The notes beneath the pieces are model-generated. The model made no database searches, was not told the origin of the DNA, and saw only the letters and a list, made by a program, of their open reading frames with translations. Shown one piece after another: positions 8,843 to 18,256 of a stretch of DNA of 64,000 nucleotides. This DNA is from GWE2-42-39 sp942493345 (GTDB taxonomy: Bacteria; Bacteroidota; Bacteroidia; Bacteroidales; Prolixibacteraceae): the NCBI GenBank assembly GCA_942493345.1, contig OW818695.1:1116001-1180000 (forward strand), in the 5' to 3' direction. The position numbers were made by a program, and so were the translations under genes. Within the stretch, counting starts at the first letter, position 1; every line of letters begins with the position of its first letter.

Positions 8843-9301
8843 ATGCTTAACAGACAAGAATTAACAGATATTATCAGGGGTTTTGTTCCTGAGACCGAAT
8901 TTTCGGAAGGAACTCAGCTATTGGAAGTGATCGTTCCGTCCGAAAAAATATTTGGCTTGGCAGAACAACTGAAATCGAACGAAAAAGCAGATTTCGATTA
9001 TTTGGTCAGTCATACAGCCGTCGATTTTGCAACCCACTTCACCGTAGTATATCATCTGGACTCAACAAAATTCAGGCACATGATTGTACTGAAATCAGTT
9101 CTCGAAGATCGAGAAAGTCCGAAAGTCGACAGTTTTACTGAATTGTACGCAGCTGCTGAATTTTTTGAACGCGAAGTTTTTGATTTGTTTGGAATACGGT
9201 ACAACAACCATCCAAACTTGAAACGTTTCTTTCTTGAAGACGATTATGGATTTCCTCTGCGCAAAGATTTCCGCGACGAAATAAATTTCATTGAACGTTA
9301 A
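8843..9301 (+). CDS. nuoC: NADH-quinone oxidoreductase subunit C
   Basis: 30-kDa-type peripheral subunit (152 residues) with the signature ERVFDLFG-like stretch AEFFEREVFDLFGIRYNNHP and the end LEDDYGFPLRKDF. It is separate from nuoD here, whereas several Bacteroides have a fused nuoCD. Its stop lies 10 bases before the preferred nuoD start. Confidence 0.94.
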   Translation: MLNRQELTDIIRGFVPETEFSEGTQLLEVIVPSEKIFGLAEQLKSNEKADFDYLVSHTAVDFATHFTVVYHLDSTKFRHMIVLKSVLEDRESPKVDSFTELYAAAEFFEREVFDLFGIRYNNHPNLKRFFLEDDYGFPLRKDFRDEINFIER

Positions 9302-9311
9302 AACTCAATTT

Positions 9312-10439
9312 ATGAGTGAAGAAATTATAAAAGACGTGATTGTTGGCGAAAATGAGGATTACATTATCAATATGGGGCCTCAGCACCCTTCAACCCACGG
9401 AGTATTGAGGTTTGAAGTATGCCTGAAAGGGGAAACGGTGAAATATCTGATTCCTCATATCGGATACATCCACCGTGGAATTGAAAAAATGTGCGAGGCC
9501 AACACCTATCAGCAAATTATTCACCTGACCGACCGGATGGATTACATGTCGGCCCACATGAATAACGAAGCCGTTTGCCTTTGCGTTGAAAATGCTTTAC
9601 AAGTTGAAGTCCCGGAACGAGTAAAATACATCCGTACCATTTTGGATGAATTGAGCCGTCTGGCTTCACACCAATTATTTTGGGCTACTTTCGCAATGGA
9701 CCTCGGTGCGTTGACACCCTATTTTTATGGGTTCCGCGACCGCGAACATATTCTGGATATTTTTGAAGAATCATTCGGTTCGAGACTATTGCATAGTTTC
9801 AATATTCCCGGAGGTCTGATGCACGATGTGCATCCTAACTTCCAGAAACGAATCAAAGATTTCATTATACATTTCAGGAAAAAACTTCCTGAATATGATC
9901 AACTGCTAACAGGGAATGTGATTTTTCAGAACCGTACCAGAGGAATCGGTTATCTGAGCCGCGAAACAGCTATTGCCTATGGAGTGACAGGTTCTTCAGG
10001 ACGAGCCTCGAATTACTCCTGCGATATTCGGAAAATTGCACCTTACGGAGCATACGACAAAGTACAGTTCAACGAAATTCTGGGTACTGAAGGCGATTCG
10101 TTTACCCGCTATCAGGTGAGAATGGACGAGATGCGGGAGTCGCTGAAGATTCTGGAACAATTGGTTGACAACATTCCGGAAGGCGATTTTACCGCAAAAA
10201 TGAAACCGATCATCAAGCTACCGGCCGGGGAATATTTCCAGAGAGTTGAAACGGCCCGTGGCGAATTGGGCGTTTACATTGTCAGCGATGGCAACAAAAC
10301 ACCATACCGCATAAAATTCCGCTCACCAAACTTTAGCAACCTGTTTGTAATCAACAAACTGGCTTCCGGAGGAAAAATTGCCGATCTGGTTGCCATCAGC
10401 GGTTCGCTCGACCTTGTAATACCTGATATTGACCGATAA
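9312..10439 (+). CDS. nuoD: NADH-quinone oxidoreductase subunit D
   Basis: 49-kDa-type subunit forming the quinone pocket with NuoB. Motifs are NMGPQHPSTHGVLRFEV, PHIGYIHRGIEKM, LDELSRLASHQLFW, FNIPGGLMHDVHP, GVTGSSGRASNYSCDIR and the C-terminal DLVIPDIDR. The start is taken at the second ATG (MSEEIIKDV), which avoids overlap with nuoC; the frame opens at 9291. The stop is immediately followed by the nuoH ATG with no gap. Confidence 0.96.
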   Translation: MSEEIIKDVIVGENEDYIINMGPQHPSTHGVLRFEVCLKGETVKYLIPHIGYIHRGIEKMCEANTYQQIIHLTDRMDYMSAHMNNEAVCLCVENALQVEVPERVKYIRTILDELSRLASHQLFWATFAMDLGALTPYFYGFRDREHILDIFEESFGSRLLHSFNIPGGLMHDVHPNFQKRIKDFIIHFRKKLPEYDQLLTGNVIFQNRTRGIGYLSRETAIAYGVTGSSGRASNYSCDIRKIAPYGAYDKVQFNEILGTEGDSFTRYQVRMDEMRESLKILEQLVDNIPEGDFTAKMKPIIKLPAGEYFQRVETARGELGVYIVSDGNKTPYRIKFRSPNFSNLFVINKLASGGKIADLVAISGSLDLVIPDIDR

Positions 10440-11540
10440 ATGGACACAAATATGTCATCAAATATCTACGATTTTTCAACACTAACCGATGCGGTTCATA
10501 CCTGGTTATCAGGCTTGATGCCGTCAGGCTGGGTTGTTTTTACCGAAATGATTATCATCGGAGTAGTTTTTCTTCTGGTTTATGCCTTGATCGGGCTGTT
10601 CCTGGTTTATGCAGAACGTAAAGTTTGTGCATTTATGCAAGTCCGGATAGGGCCGAACCGAGTAGGAAAATATGGGATCATACAAACCATTGCCGACTTG
10701 ATTAAATTGTTAATCAAAGAAATAATACATATCCGCAAATCGGATTCGCTTCTTTTCAACATTGCTCCGTATATTGTTATTATTGCCTCGTTCATGGCCA
10801 TGGCAGCACTGCCTTTTGCCAGAGGCCTGCAGGCTATTGACCTGAACATCGGAATATTTTATGTGATGGCCGTTTCATCGCTTAGTGTGATCGGCGTTCT
10901 GTTGGCCGGATGGTCGAGCAACAGTAAATATTCACTGATGGGCGCAATGCGAAGCGGTGCCCAGTTTGTGAGCTACGAACTTTCGATCGGGCTTTCATTG
11001 CTGGCAATTGTTGTTTTTTCAGGAACCATGCAGATTTCAGGGATTGTTGAAAGCCAGGTCGATGGCTGGTGGATCTTTAAAGGACATATTCCTGCGTTTA
11101 TTGCATTCATTATTTTCCTGATTGCCAGCACCGCTGAAATCAACCGCGGGCCGTTCGACCTAGCTGAAGCCGAATCGGAATTGACCGGTGGTTTCCATAC
11201 GGAATATTCGGGAATCAAATTCGCCTTCTTCTTTCTGGCCGAATACATGAACATGTTTATTGTGTCGGGTATCGCAGCTACCGTATTCCTTGGCGGATGG
11301 ATGCCTCTGCATATCGGGAACTGGGAAGGGTTCAACCACGTGATGGACTTCGTTCCGTCGATGGTTTGGTTTTTCCTGAAAACTTTTTTCCTGGTTTATG
11401 TGATCATGTGGTTTAAATGGACATTCCCTCGTTTGCGTATCGACCAGTTGCTGACCCTCGAATGGAAATACCTGATGCCTCTCAGCCTGATCAACATTGT
11501 TATAGTTGCTTTTTTGGCCATGATGGGCTGGCACTTTTAA
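10440..11540 (+). CDS. nuoH: NADH-quinone oxidoreductase subunit H
   Basis: Membrane subunit of about eight TM helices at the junction with the quinone site. Motifs include ERKVCAFMQVRIGPNRVGKYG, AEINRGPFDLAEAESELTGG, GFHTEYSGIKFAFFFLAEY and FPRLRIDQLLTLEWKYLMP. 366 residues, usual length. The first ATG abuts the nuoD stop; a second ATG at 10452 is an alternative. Confidence 0.96.
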   Translation: MDTNMSSNIYDFSTLTDAVHTWLSGLMPSGWVVFTEMIIIGVVFLLVYALIGLFLVYAERKVCAFMQVRIGPNRVGKYGIIQTIADLIKLLIKEIIHIRKSDSLLFNIAPYIVIIASFMAMAALPFARGLQAIDLNIGIFYVMAVSSLSVIGVLLAGWSSNSKYSLMGAMRSGAQFVSYELSIGLSLLAIVVFSGTMQISGIVESQVDGWWIFKGHIPAFIAFIIFLIASTAEINRGPFDLAEAESELTGGFHTEYSGIKFAFFFLAEYMNMFIVSGIAATVFLGGWMPLHIGNWEGFNHVMDFVPSMVWFFLKTFFLVYVIMWFKWTFPRLRIDQLLTLEWKYLMPLSLINIVIVAFLAMMGWHF

Positions 11541-11557
11541 CCAATAATTGAACGAAA

Positions 11558-12040
11558 ATGAACATGATCGTTAAATATATAAGTGACATATTCCGGGCCA
11601 TTTCATCACTTTGGGCGGGAATGCGCGTTACCGGAAAATACTTTATCAGTCCCGGAGAAATTGTAACGCAGCAGTATCCTGAAAACCGTAAAACCCTGAA
11701 AATGGAAGACCGGTTTAAAGGGGAAATCATTATGCCTCACGACGAAAACAACCAGCACCGTTGCACGGGTTGTGGCATTTGTGAGACAAACTGCCCGAAT
11801 GGCTCCATCGAAGTGATTACAAACCGTATCCCGAATGCGGAAGGCAAACCGGAACGGGTGATCGACAAACACATTTACCATCTGGATATGTGTACTTTCT
11901 GCGGATTATGTGTAAAAACATGCCCTTCGAATGCGTTGGCTTTCGGACAAAAATTTGAACATGCAGTTTTCGACCGGAAAAAACTGACCAAAATACTGAA
12001 CCAACCTGGTTCATCATTAAAAAAGGAGGCTAAACAATGA
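11558..12040 (+). CDS. nuoI: NADH-quinone oxidoreductase subunit I
   Basis: Ferredoxin-like subunit with two [4Fe-4S] motifs, CTGCGICETNCP and CTFCGLCVKTCP, carrying clusters N6a and N6b. 160 residues. In a complex lacking NuoEFG, this subunit or a bound ferredoxin-like partner is the probable electron entry side. Its TGA overlaps the nuoJ ATG (ATGA), implying translational coupling. Confidence 0.96.
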   Translation: MNMIVKYISDIFRAISSLWAGMRVTGKYFISPGEIVTQQYPENRKTLKMEDRFKGEIIMPHDENNQHRCTGCGICETNCPNGSIEVITNRIPNAEGKPERVIDKHIYHLDMCTFCGLCVKTCPSNALAFGQKFEHAVFDRKKLTKILNQPGSSLKKEAKQ

Positions 12041-12552
12041 CACTGAATGTTTTCATGTTTTACCTGTTGTCGGGTATCATTCTGACTTTTTCGGTATTGT
12101 CGGTTACGACCCGGAAAATATTGCGTGCTGCGGTTTACCTTCTGTTTGTCCTGGTAGCGACTTCCGGTCTCTACTTCCTGCTCAACTATGAATTTATGGC
12201 AGCCGTGCAGCTTACTTTGTATGCCGGGGGTATTATGGTGCTGATTATTTTCAGCATTCTGCTTACCAGCCATCTCAGTCATAAGTTTAAACGCCCGGCG
12301 CTGACGAACCTGCTGATGGGTAGCGGCGTTGCATTGGTTGGTGCGGCCACTGCGTTGTACGCCATATTCGATCATAATTTCACCGGGAACGGACAAGCCG
12401 AACTTCCGGTTGACATGACCGCCATTGGAACACAATTGCTCAGCACGGAAAAAAACGGATATGTACTTCCGTTTGAGCTAATCAGTGTATTGTTGCTTGC
12501 ATCCATGATTGCTGCAATTGTAATTGCTAAAAAAGGAAAACAAGAAGAATAA
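12037..12552 (+). CDS. nuoJ: NADH-quinone oxidoreductase subunit J
   Basis: Membrane subunit with about five TM helices (171 residues). The conserved TM3 region NYEFMAAVQLTLYAGGIMVLIIFSILLT is clear. It starts inside the nuoI stop and is followed six bases later by nuoK. Confidence 0.94.
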   Translation: MTLNVFMFYLLSGIILTFSVLSVTTRKILRAAVYLLFVLVATSGLYFLLNYEFMAAVQLTLYAGGIMVLIIFSILLTSHLSHKFKRPALTNLLMGSGVALVGAATALYAIFDHNFTGNGQAELPVDMTAIGTQLLSTEKNGYVLPFELISVLLLASMIAAIVIAKKGKQEE

Positions 12553-12557
12553 AAACC

Positions 12558-12875
12558 ATGATACAGGGAATTCCGATTTACCATTTTCTCGTTGTCAGCA
12601 CGCTGATGTTTTTCATTGGCGTCTGCGGGTTTATCATCCGTAGAAATTTAATTACCATGCTGATGGCTACTGAATTGATCCTCAATTCGGTGAATATCAA
12701 TTTTGTGGTTTTCAACCGGTATTTATATCCTGACCAATTACAGGGGCAATTTTTCTCCCTTTTCATTGTCGGGATTGCCGCAGCCGAAGCCGCTGTTGGC
12801 ATTGCGTTGATTATTAATATTTACCGGCGCATTAAAAACATCGAAGTAGAAAACGTAAACGAGATGAAGTTCTAA
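12558..12875 (+). CDS. nuoK: NADH-quinone oxidoreductase subunit K
   Basis: Small antiporter-like membrane subunit (105 residues, three TM). Conserved charged membrane residues lie in MLMATELILNSVNINFVVF and AAEAAVGIALIINIYR. A 91-base spacer follows before nuoL, the largest gap in the operon. Confidence 0.95.
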   Translation: MIQGIPIYHFLVVSTLMFFIGVCGFIIRRNLITMLMATELILNSVNINFVVFNRYLYPDQLQGQFFSLFIVGIAAAEAAVGIALIINIYRRIKNIEVENVNEMKF

Positions 12876-12966
12876 AACAAAAGTAGACAGTCGCAGTGTT
12901 CAGTCACAGTTGACAGTCTCCTCAAAAGAACATTCAATTTAAAGAAAAAAATAAAGAAATACAATA
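12876..12966. repeat. Short repeat-like spacer inside the nuo operon
   Basis: The spacer carries CAGT/TCAGT-rich sequence. CAGTGTTCAGTC (12894-12905) is shared exactly with 6090-6101 after deoC, and both copies follow a GTxGACAG string. It is probably a dispersed intergenic element. Confidence 0.4.
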
Positions 12967-14880
12967 ATGACTGGATTTGAATATACCATACTGATTCCGC
13001 TGATCCCGCTGTTTATATTTCTGCTTACCGGCTTGCTGGGCATGAAATGGAAACCAATGGTCTCCGGAATTATCGGGACCGCAGGCATGGGAACCAGTTT
13101 CCTGCTTTCAGTAATAACGGCGATCAGTTACTTTTTTGGAGGACATGGCGCCGAAGGTTTTCAACCGATTATTGCGGCCAATGTTACCTGGATGAGATTC
13201 ACGGAAACCCTGCACATCAACATGGGCGTAATGCTCGACCCGATTTCGGTGATGATGCTGGTGGTAATCACAACCATTTCGTTCATGGTTCATTTGTACA
13301 GCCTCGGATACATGCACGGAGAAAAAGGCTTTGCCCGTTTTTACGCATTCCTTTCGCTGTTCAGCTTTTCGATGCTCGGGCTGGTTTTGGCACCCAATAT
13401 TTTCCAGATGTACATTTTCTGGGAGTTGGTGGGCGTTTCATCCTTCCTGCTCATCGGTTTCTATTACGAAAAACCATCGGCTGTGGCCGCTTCGAAAAAA
13501 GCCTTCATTGTTACCCGTTTTGCCGATTTGGGCTTCCTGATCGGTATCCTGATTTTGTCGTTTATTACCGGAACATTTGATTTCGACCAGTTGACCAACC
13601 CGCAAACATCGGTATTTGCCAGTGGCGCATCGCTGAGTTTCATGGGCATCTCGGCCATGACCTGGGCAATGGTGCTTATTTTTACAGGTGGTGCCGGTAA
13701 ATCAGCCATGTTCCCTTTACATATTTGGTTGCCCGATGCAATGGAAGGCCCGACTCCTGTTTCGGCCCTGATCCACGCTGCAACCATGGTTGTTGCCGGT
13801 GTTTTTCTGGTAGCACGCATGTTCCCGGTATTCCATTTCCAGGCTCCCGATGCACTCAATGTAGTGGCTTGGGTAGGCGGTTTCACTTCGATATTTGCTG
13901 CTGTAATTGCTATTACACAATTCGATATTAAACGGGTCCTGGCTTTCTCAACCCTGTCGCAACTCGGCTACATGATGCTCAGTTTGGGTGTTTCGGGCTA
14001 CGGAGGCGAGGAAGGCCTGGGATACATGGCTTCCATGTTCCACTTGTTTACCCACGCGATGTTTAAAGCATTGCTTTTCCTTGGTGCCGGTTCAATTATT
14101 CATGCCGTGCATTCAAACGATATGAACGACATGGGCGGTTTGCGCAAATACATGCCAATCACCCACATTACATTCCTGATTGCCTGCTTGACGATTGCCG
14201 GTGTGCCGCCGCTTTCAGGCTTCTTCAGTAAAGATGAAATTCTGGTGGCTGCCTTCAACCACAATAAAATACTCTTCGGAATTGAATACCTGGTGGCCGG
14301 GTTGACCGCTTTTTATATGTTCCGCCTGTATTTTAATGTTTTCTGGGGAAAAGATCGCCACTATCATCACACACCGCACGAAAGTCCTCTGACGATGTCG
14401 ATTCCGTTGATGTTTCTGGCGGTTGCGTCGGTGTTTGCAGGGTTCCTTCCATTCAGCGAACTGGTTACTTCGGATGCAAAACCGTTTGAAACGGAAATGC
14501 ACCTGATGATTGCCGTTCCATCGGTATTGATCGGCTTGGTGGGAATTCTCTTTGCATGGTTACTTTATAAGAAAGAAAGCCGCGTTCCGGATGCAATTGC
14601 TGCGAAATTCGGCGTTCTGTACAAAGCTACTTACAACAAGTTTTATTTCGATGAAATTTATTTGTTCGTGACGAAGAAAATCATTTTCAACTACATCTCA
14701 CGTCCAGTTGCATGGTTCGACCGCCATATCATCGACGGGTTTATGGTAGGAATTGGTTTGGTAACCGAAAAAGTGTCGTACCGGATTAAGGGAATGCAGT
14801 CGGGACAATTGCAGCATTACGCTTTTGCATTTGTTGCCGGTACGCTGGCCCTGGTACTTTCACTGCTTTATTTTTTATAA
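12967..14880 (+). CDS. nuoL: NADH-quinone oxidoreductase subunit L
   Basis: Large proton-pumping antiporter-like subunit with a C-terminal lateral helix, 637 residues. Motifs: LYSLGYMHGEKGFARFYAFL, FWELVGVSSFLLIGFYYEKP, GKSAMFPLHIWLPDAMEGPT, PVSALIHAATMVVAGVFL and LGYMMLSLGVSGY. Located in the inner membrane at the distal arm. Confidence 0.97.
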   Translation: MTGFEYTILIPLIPLFIFLLTGLLGMKWKPMVSGIIGTAGMGTSFLLSVITAISYFFGGHGAEGFQPIIAANVTWMRFTETLHINMGVMLDPISVMMLVVITTISFMVHLYSLGYMHGEKGFARFYAFLSLFSFSMLGLVLAPNIFQMYIFWELVGVSSFLLIGFYYEKPSAVAASKKAFIVTRFADLGFLIGILILSFITGTFDFDQLTNPQTSVFASGASLSFMGISAMTWAMVLIFTGGAGKSAMFPLHIWLPDAMEGPTPVSALIHAATMVVAGVFLVARMFPVFHFQAPDALNVVAWVGGFTSIFAAVIAITQFDIKRVLAFSTLSQLGYMMLSLGVSGYGGEEGLGYMASMFHLFTHAMFKALLFLGAGSIIHAVHSNDMNDMGGLRKYMPITHITFLIACLTIAGVPPLSGFFSKDEILVAAFNHNKILFGIEYLVAGLTAFYMFRLYFNVFWGKDRHYHHTPHESPLTMSIPLMFLAVASVFAGFLPFSELVTSDAKPFETEMHLMIAVPSVLIGLVGILFAWLLYKKESRVPDAIAAKFGVLYKATYNKFYFDEIYLFVTKKIIFNYISRPVAWFDRHIIDGFMVGIGLVTEKVSYRIKGMQSGQLQHYAFAFVAGTLALVLSLLYFL

Positions 14881-14904
14881 ACGAATAGTAAGAATCTGAA
14901 CGAT

Positions 14905-16410
14905 ATGAACATACTTAGTTTATTTGTCGTCGTCCCGGTACTGACCATTGTCGGGATACTTTTCACCAAAGATTTTAAAGGAGCCCGTGTGGTTTCGGCT
15001 ATCGGGATGGGTATCCAGTTGATACTGGCTGCCGCGCTGGTGCTGATGTACCTGGGCGCCCGCAAAGCCGGTGTGACTGACGAAATGTTGTGGACGGTTG
15101 ATTATACCTGGTTCAAAAGCCTGAACATTCATTATGCCATCGGGGTCGACGGTATTGCTGTGGCAATGATCGGACTGACTTCGGTAGTTGTTTTTGCCGG
15201 AATATTTGCCTCGTGGGAAGTAGAATATTTGTCGCGCGAATTTTTCATTTCACTGATTCTTTTGGCAACAGGGGTTTTCGGCTTTTTCATTTCGCTCGAC
15301 CTGTTTACCATGTTTATGTTTTACGAGTTGGCTGTGATACCGATGTACCTGTTGATCGGTGTTTGGGGAAGTGGCCCGAAAGAAGCATCGGCCATGAAAC
15401 TGACGTTGATGTTGATGGGAGGTTCGGCCCTGCTGATGGTTGGTTTATTCGGCCTTTATTACAATTCGGCTCCCGGCGGAGGCCCGCTTACCTGGAATAT
15501 TCTTGAAATTGCAAAAATTACAATACCGGTTGAAGCACAGCGTTTCTTCTTCCCGTTCACGTTTATCGGGTTCGGAATTCTGGGCGCTTTGTTTCCCTTC
15601 CACACATGGTCTCCCGACGGTCACGCTTCGGCGCCAACCGCTGTTTCGATGCTCCATGCCGGAGTTTTGATGAAACTGGGAGGTTACGGATGTTTCCGTG
15701 TTGCCATGTTCCTGATGCCTGAAGCGGCCAACGAAATGGCCTGGATTTTTATTATCCTGACCACCATCAGTGTGGTTTACGGAGCTTTCGGCGCGATCTG
15801 GCAAAAAGATTTGAAATTCATCAATGCGTATTCATCGGTAAGCCACTGCGGACTGGTGATCTTCGCTTTATTGATGATGAACAAAACCGCGATGGACGGT
15901 GCCATTCTGCAAATGATTTCTCACGGTTTGATGACGGCTCTTTTCTTTGCCCTGATCGGGATGATTTACGGACGCACACACACTCGTAACGTAACTGAAA
16001 TGGGTGGTTTGATGAAAGTAATCCCATTCCTGGCCGTGGTGTACATGATTGCCGGTTTCGCATCGCTCGGACTTCCCGGATTAAGCGGGTTCGTTGCTGA
16101 AATGACCGTTTTTGTCGGTTCGTTCCAACATCAGGATACGTTCCACCGTGTGGTGACGATCATTGCAGCTTCATCGATTGTGATAACCGCCGTGTACATC
16201 TTGCGCGTGGTTGGCATGATCCTTCTGGGGCCTGTGAAAGATCCGCACCATCTGGAATTAACCGATGCCAAATGGTTCGAACGGCTGAGCACCATAACGC
16301 TGGTACTGGCCGTTGCAGCGATCGGTATTGCACCGCTCTGGCTGTCGGATATGATTCAGGCCAGCCTTGAACCAATTATTGCTAAACTAACCGTGTTTAA
16401 CCCGTTCTAA
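14905..16410 (+). CDS. nuoM: NADH-quinone oxidoreductase subunit M
   Basis: Antiporter-like proton-pumping subunit, 501 residues and about 14 TM. Conserved segments are FYELAVIPMYLLIGVWG (with the key Glu), FPFHTWSPDGHASAPTAVS, MLHAGVLMKLGGYG and NAYSSVSHCGLVIFALL. Follows nuoL by 24 bases. Confidence 0.97.
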   Translation: MNILSLFVVVPVLTIVGILFTKDFKGARVVSAIGMGIQLILAAALVLMYLGARKAGVTDEMLWTVDYTWFKSLNIHYAIGVDGIAVAMIGLTSVVVFAGIFASWEVEYLSREFFISLILLATGVFGFFISLDLFTMFMFYELAVIPMYLLIGVWGSGPKEASAMKLTLMLMGGSALLMVGLFGLYYNSAPGGGPLTWNILEIAKITIPVEAQRFFFPFTFIGFGILGALFPFHTWSPDGHASAPTAVSMLHAGVLMKLGGYGCFRVAMFLMPEAANEMAWIFIILTTISVVYGAFGAIWQKDLKFINAYSSVSHCGLVIFALLMMNKTAMDGAILQMISHGLMTALFFALIGMIYGRTHTRNVTEMGGLMKVIPFLAVVYMIAGFASLGLPGLSGFVAEMTVFVGSFQHQDTFHRVVTIIAASSIVITAVYILRVVGMILLGPVKDPHHLELTDAKWFERLSTITLVLAVAAIGIAPLWLSDMIQASLEPIIAKLTVFNPF

Positions 16411-16431
16411 CGAAAAAAATACCGATACAAC

Positions 16432-17859
16432 ATGGACTTCGGACAATTTATATTGATGCGCCACGAATTACTGCTTATTCTTGCAGCAGTGATTGTTCTG
16501 ATTGCCGAACTGGCCGTCAGCGAAGGCAGCAAAGCCAAGATTATTCCGTTTGCACTGGGGCTTTTTGCTTTGGTTACAATCGTCGGGTTTATTCCGGGCG
16601 AAACGGGAACTTTATTCGGTGGTTCGTACCAGTCAAGCGAACTGACTACCATGATGAAAAACGTCCTGAATATTGGCGTTCTGATTATCTTCCTTCAATC
16701 GGAAAGCTGGCTGAAAAAGCCGGAAAATGTGGATAAAGCCAGCGAATATTTTGTACTGACACTGGCCACACTGGTGGGTATGAATTATATGATTTCGGCC
16801 GGCGACTTCCTGATTTTTTATGTAGGACTGGAAACGGCAACCATTCCGATTGCCGGTTTGGCTGCTTTCGATAAACTGAAAAGCCGTTCTGCTGAAGCCG
16901 GTATCAAACTGATTCTTTCGTCTGCTTTGTCTTCAGGAATTTTGCTCTTCGGTATTTCGATGCTTTACGGCGCAACAGGCTCTATCTATTTTGCCGACGT
17001 GATGAATGCCGTTTCTGCAACTCCGCTGATCATTATGGGCTTCATCTTTTTTGTGGCCGGAATGGGTTTCAAAATATCGCTCGTGCCTTTCCACTTCTGG
17101 ACTGCCGACGTGTACGAAGGCGCCCCGATTGGTGTCACATCTTATCTGTCGGTAATTTCGAAAGGTGCAGCCGCATTTATTTTTACCATTGTTTTGTTCA
17201 CCGTTTTCCGCCCGATTCTTGAACAATGGCAACACCTGATTTACACGCTGGCCGTGATGACCATGACCCTTGCCAACTTGTTTGCTTTGCGCCAGGACAA
17301 CCTGAAACGTTTCCTCGCATTCTCGTCCATCGCTCAGGCTGGTTTTATCTTACTGGGTATTTTGGGCGCCAACGGAATGGGGATGGCTTCGGTCGTATAT
17401 TTTGTGTTGATATATGTATTTACCAACCTTGGCGCTTTCGGCGTTGTGGCGGCTGTTTCTGCTGCTTCGGGCGTTGAAACCATCTCGGGATACAATGGTT
17501 TGTATAAAACCAATCCGAAACTGAGTTTGCTGATGACCCTGTCGCTGTTCTCACTGGCTGGTATTCCCCCGGTAGCTGGTTTCTTCGGAAAATTCTTCCT
17601 GTTTACCTCGGCCGCAGGCAGCGATTATTTTATCCTGGTATTGATTGCTGTACTGAACGCGACCATTTCGTTGTATTATTACCTACGCGTGGTGAAAGCC
17701 ATGTTTATTGATGCCAACGAAAACCCGGTGCCGACTTTCCGCAGCTCCAATGCAATGCGATTGGGATTGATTATGTGCCTGGCCGGTATGTTTATCATCG
17801 GTTTTGCCGGTAGCTTTTTCGATTACCTGCGCAGCATCAGCGACGTATTGTTTAACTAA
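16432..17859 (+). CDS. nuoN: NADH-quinone oxidoreductase subunit N
   Basis: Third antiporter-like subunit, 475 residues. Motifs: FYVGLETATIPIAGLAAFDK, ALSSGILLFGISMLYGATG, FKISLVPFHFWTADVYEGAP, VISKGAAAFIFTIVLF and LFSLAGIPPVAGFFGKFFLF. It is the last recognised complex I gene; a small ORF follows 16 bases later. Confidence 0.97.
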   Translation: MDFGQFILMRHELLLILAAVIVLIAELAVSEGSKAKIIPFALGLFALVTIVGFIPGETGTLFGGSYQSSELTTMMKNVLNIGVLIIFLQSESWLKKPENVDKASEYFVLTLATLVGMNYMISAGDFLIFYVGLETATIPIAGLAAFDKLKSRSAEAGIKLILSSALSSGILLFGISMLYGATGSIYFADVMNAVSATPLIIMGFIFFVAGMGFKISLVPFHFWTADVYEGAPIGVTSYLSVISKGAAAFIFTIVLFTVFRPILEQWQHLIYTLAVMTMTLANLFALRQDNLKRFLAFSSIAQAGFILLGILGANGMGMASVVYFVLIYVFTNLGAFGVVAAVSAASGVETISGYNGLYKTNPKLSLLMTLSLFSLAGIPPVAGFFGKFFLFTSAAGSDYFILVLIAVLNATISLYYYLRVVKAMFIDANENPVPTFRSSNAMRLGLIMCLAGMFIIGFAGSFFDYLRSISDVLFN

Positions 17860-17875
17860 TAAACTCTGAAAAAAG

Positions 17876-18199
17876 ATGGCTTTAAATAAAGCACAACATA
17901 CAATCGAAGAATTTGACGGAGTACGTTGCTCTGTTGTTGAAAAAGGCGCAACTTCGGATCGGATTGCCTTTCTGAAACAGATACTCGAACTGAATGGGTA
18001 CGACGTGAGAACCAAAACTGAAAGTGAAACGGAACTGTTTGCCATTGGGGTGACTGACATCATTTTCAACCCGATTCTGGCTGTTTATGGCCGGTCCCTG
18101 AAGTCGTCTTCGGGCAAACGGATAACCCCGGCTTACTGGCTCCAGCAGTCAAACAAAGAAACCGAAGCCGAAGTAAATTATTGGAATTTTAAAGCGTAA
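17876..18199 (+). CDS. Conserved-looking small protein at end of nuo operon
   Basis: A 107-residue soluble protein with no signal peptide or TM segment. It contains a mixed alpha/beta stretch (DRIAFLKQILELNGYDVRTK, then LFAIGVTDIIFNPILAVYGR). It starts 16 bases after nuoN and is followed by a terminator, so it is probably co-transcribed with the complex I genes. I do not recognise the family. Position suggests an assembly or accessory role, but that is inference only. Confidence 0.75.
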   Translation: MALNKAQHTIEEFDGVRCSVVEKGATSDRIAFLKQILELNGYDVRTKTESETELFAIGVTDIIFNPILAVYGRSLKSSSGKRITPAYWLQQSNKETEAEVNYWNFKA

Positions 18200-18223
18200 G
18201 TATTTTTATCCTGAAAATATTTC

Positions 18224-18251
18224 AAGGGATGGCAAAAGCTGTCCCTTTTTT
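18224..18251 (+). terminator. Rho-independent terminator of the nuo operon
   Basis: AAGGGATGGC pairs with GCTGTCCCTT across an AAAA loop, followed by a T-run. Confidence 0.85.
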
Positions 18252-18256
18252 GTTTC

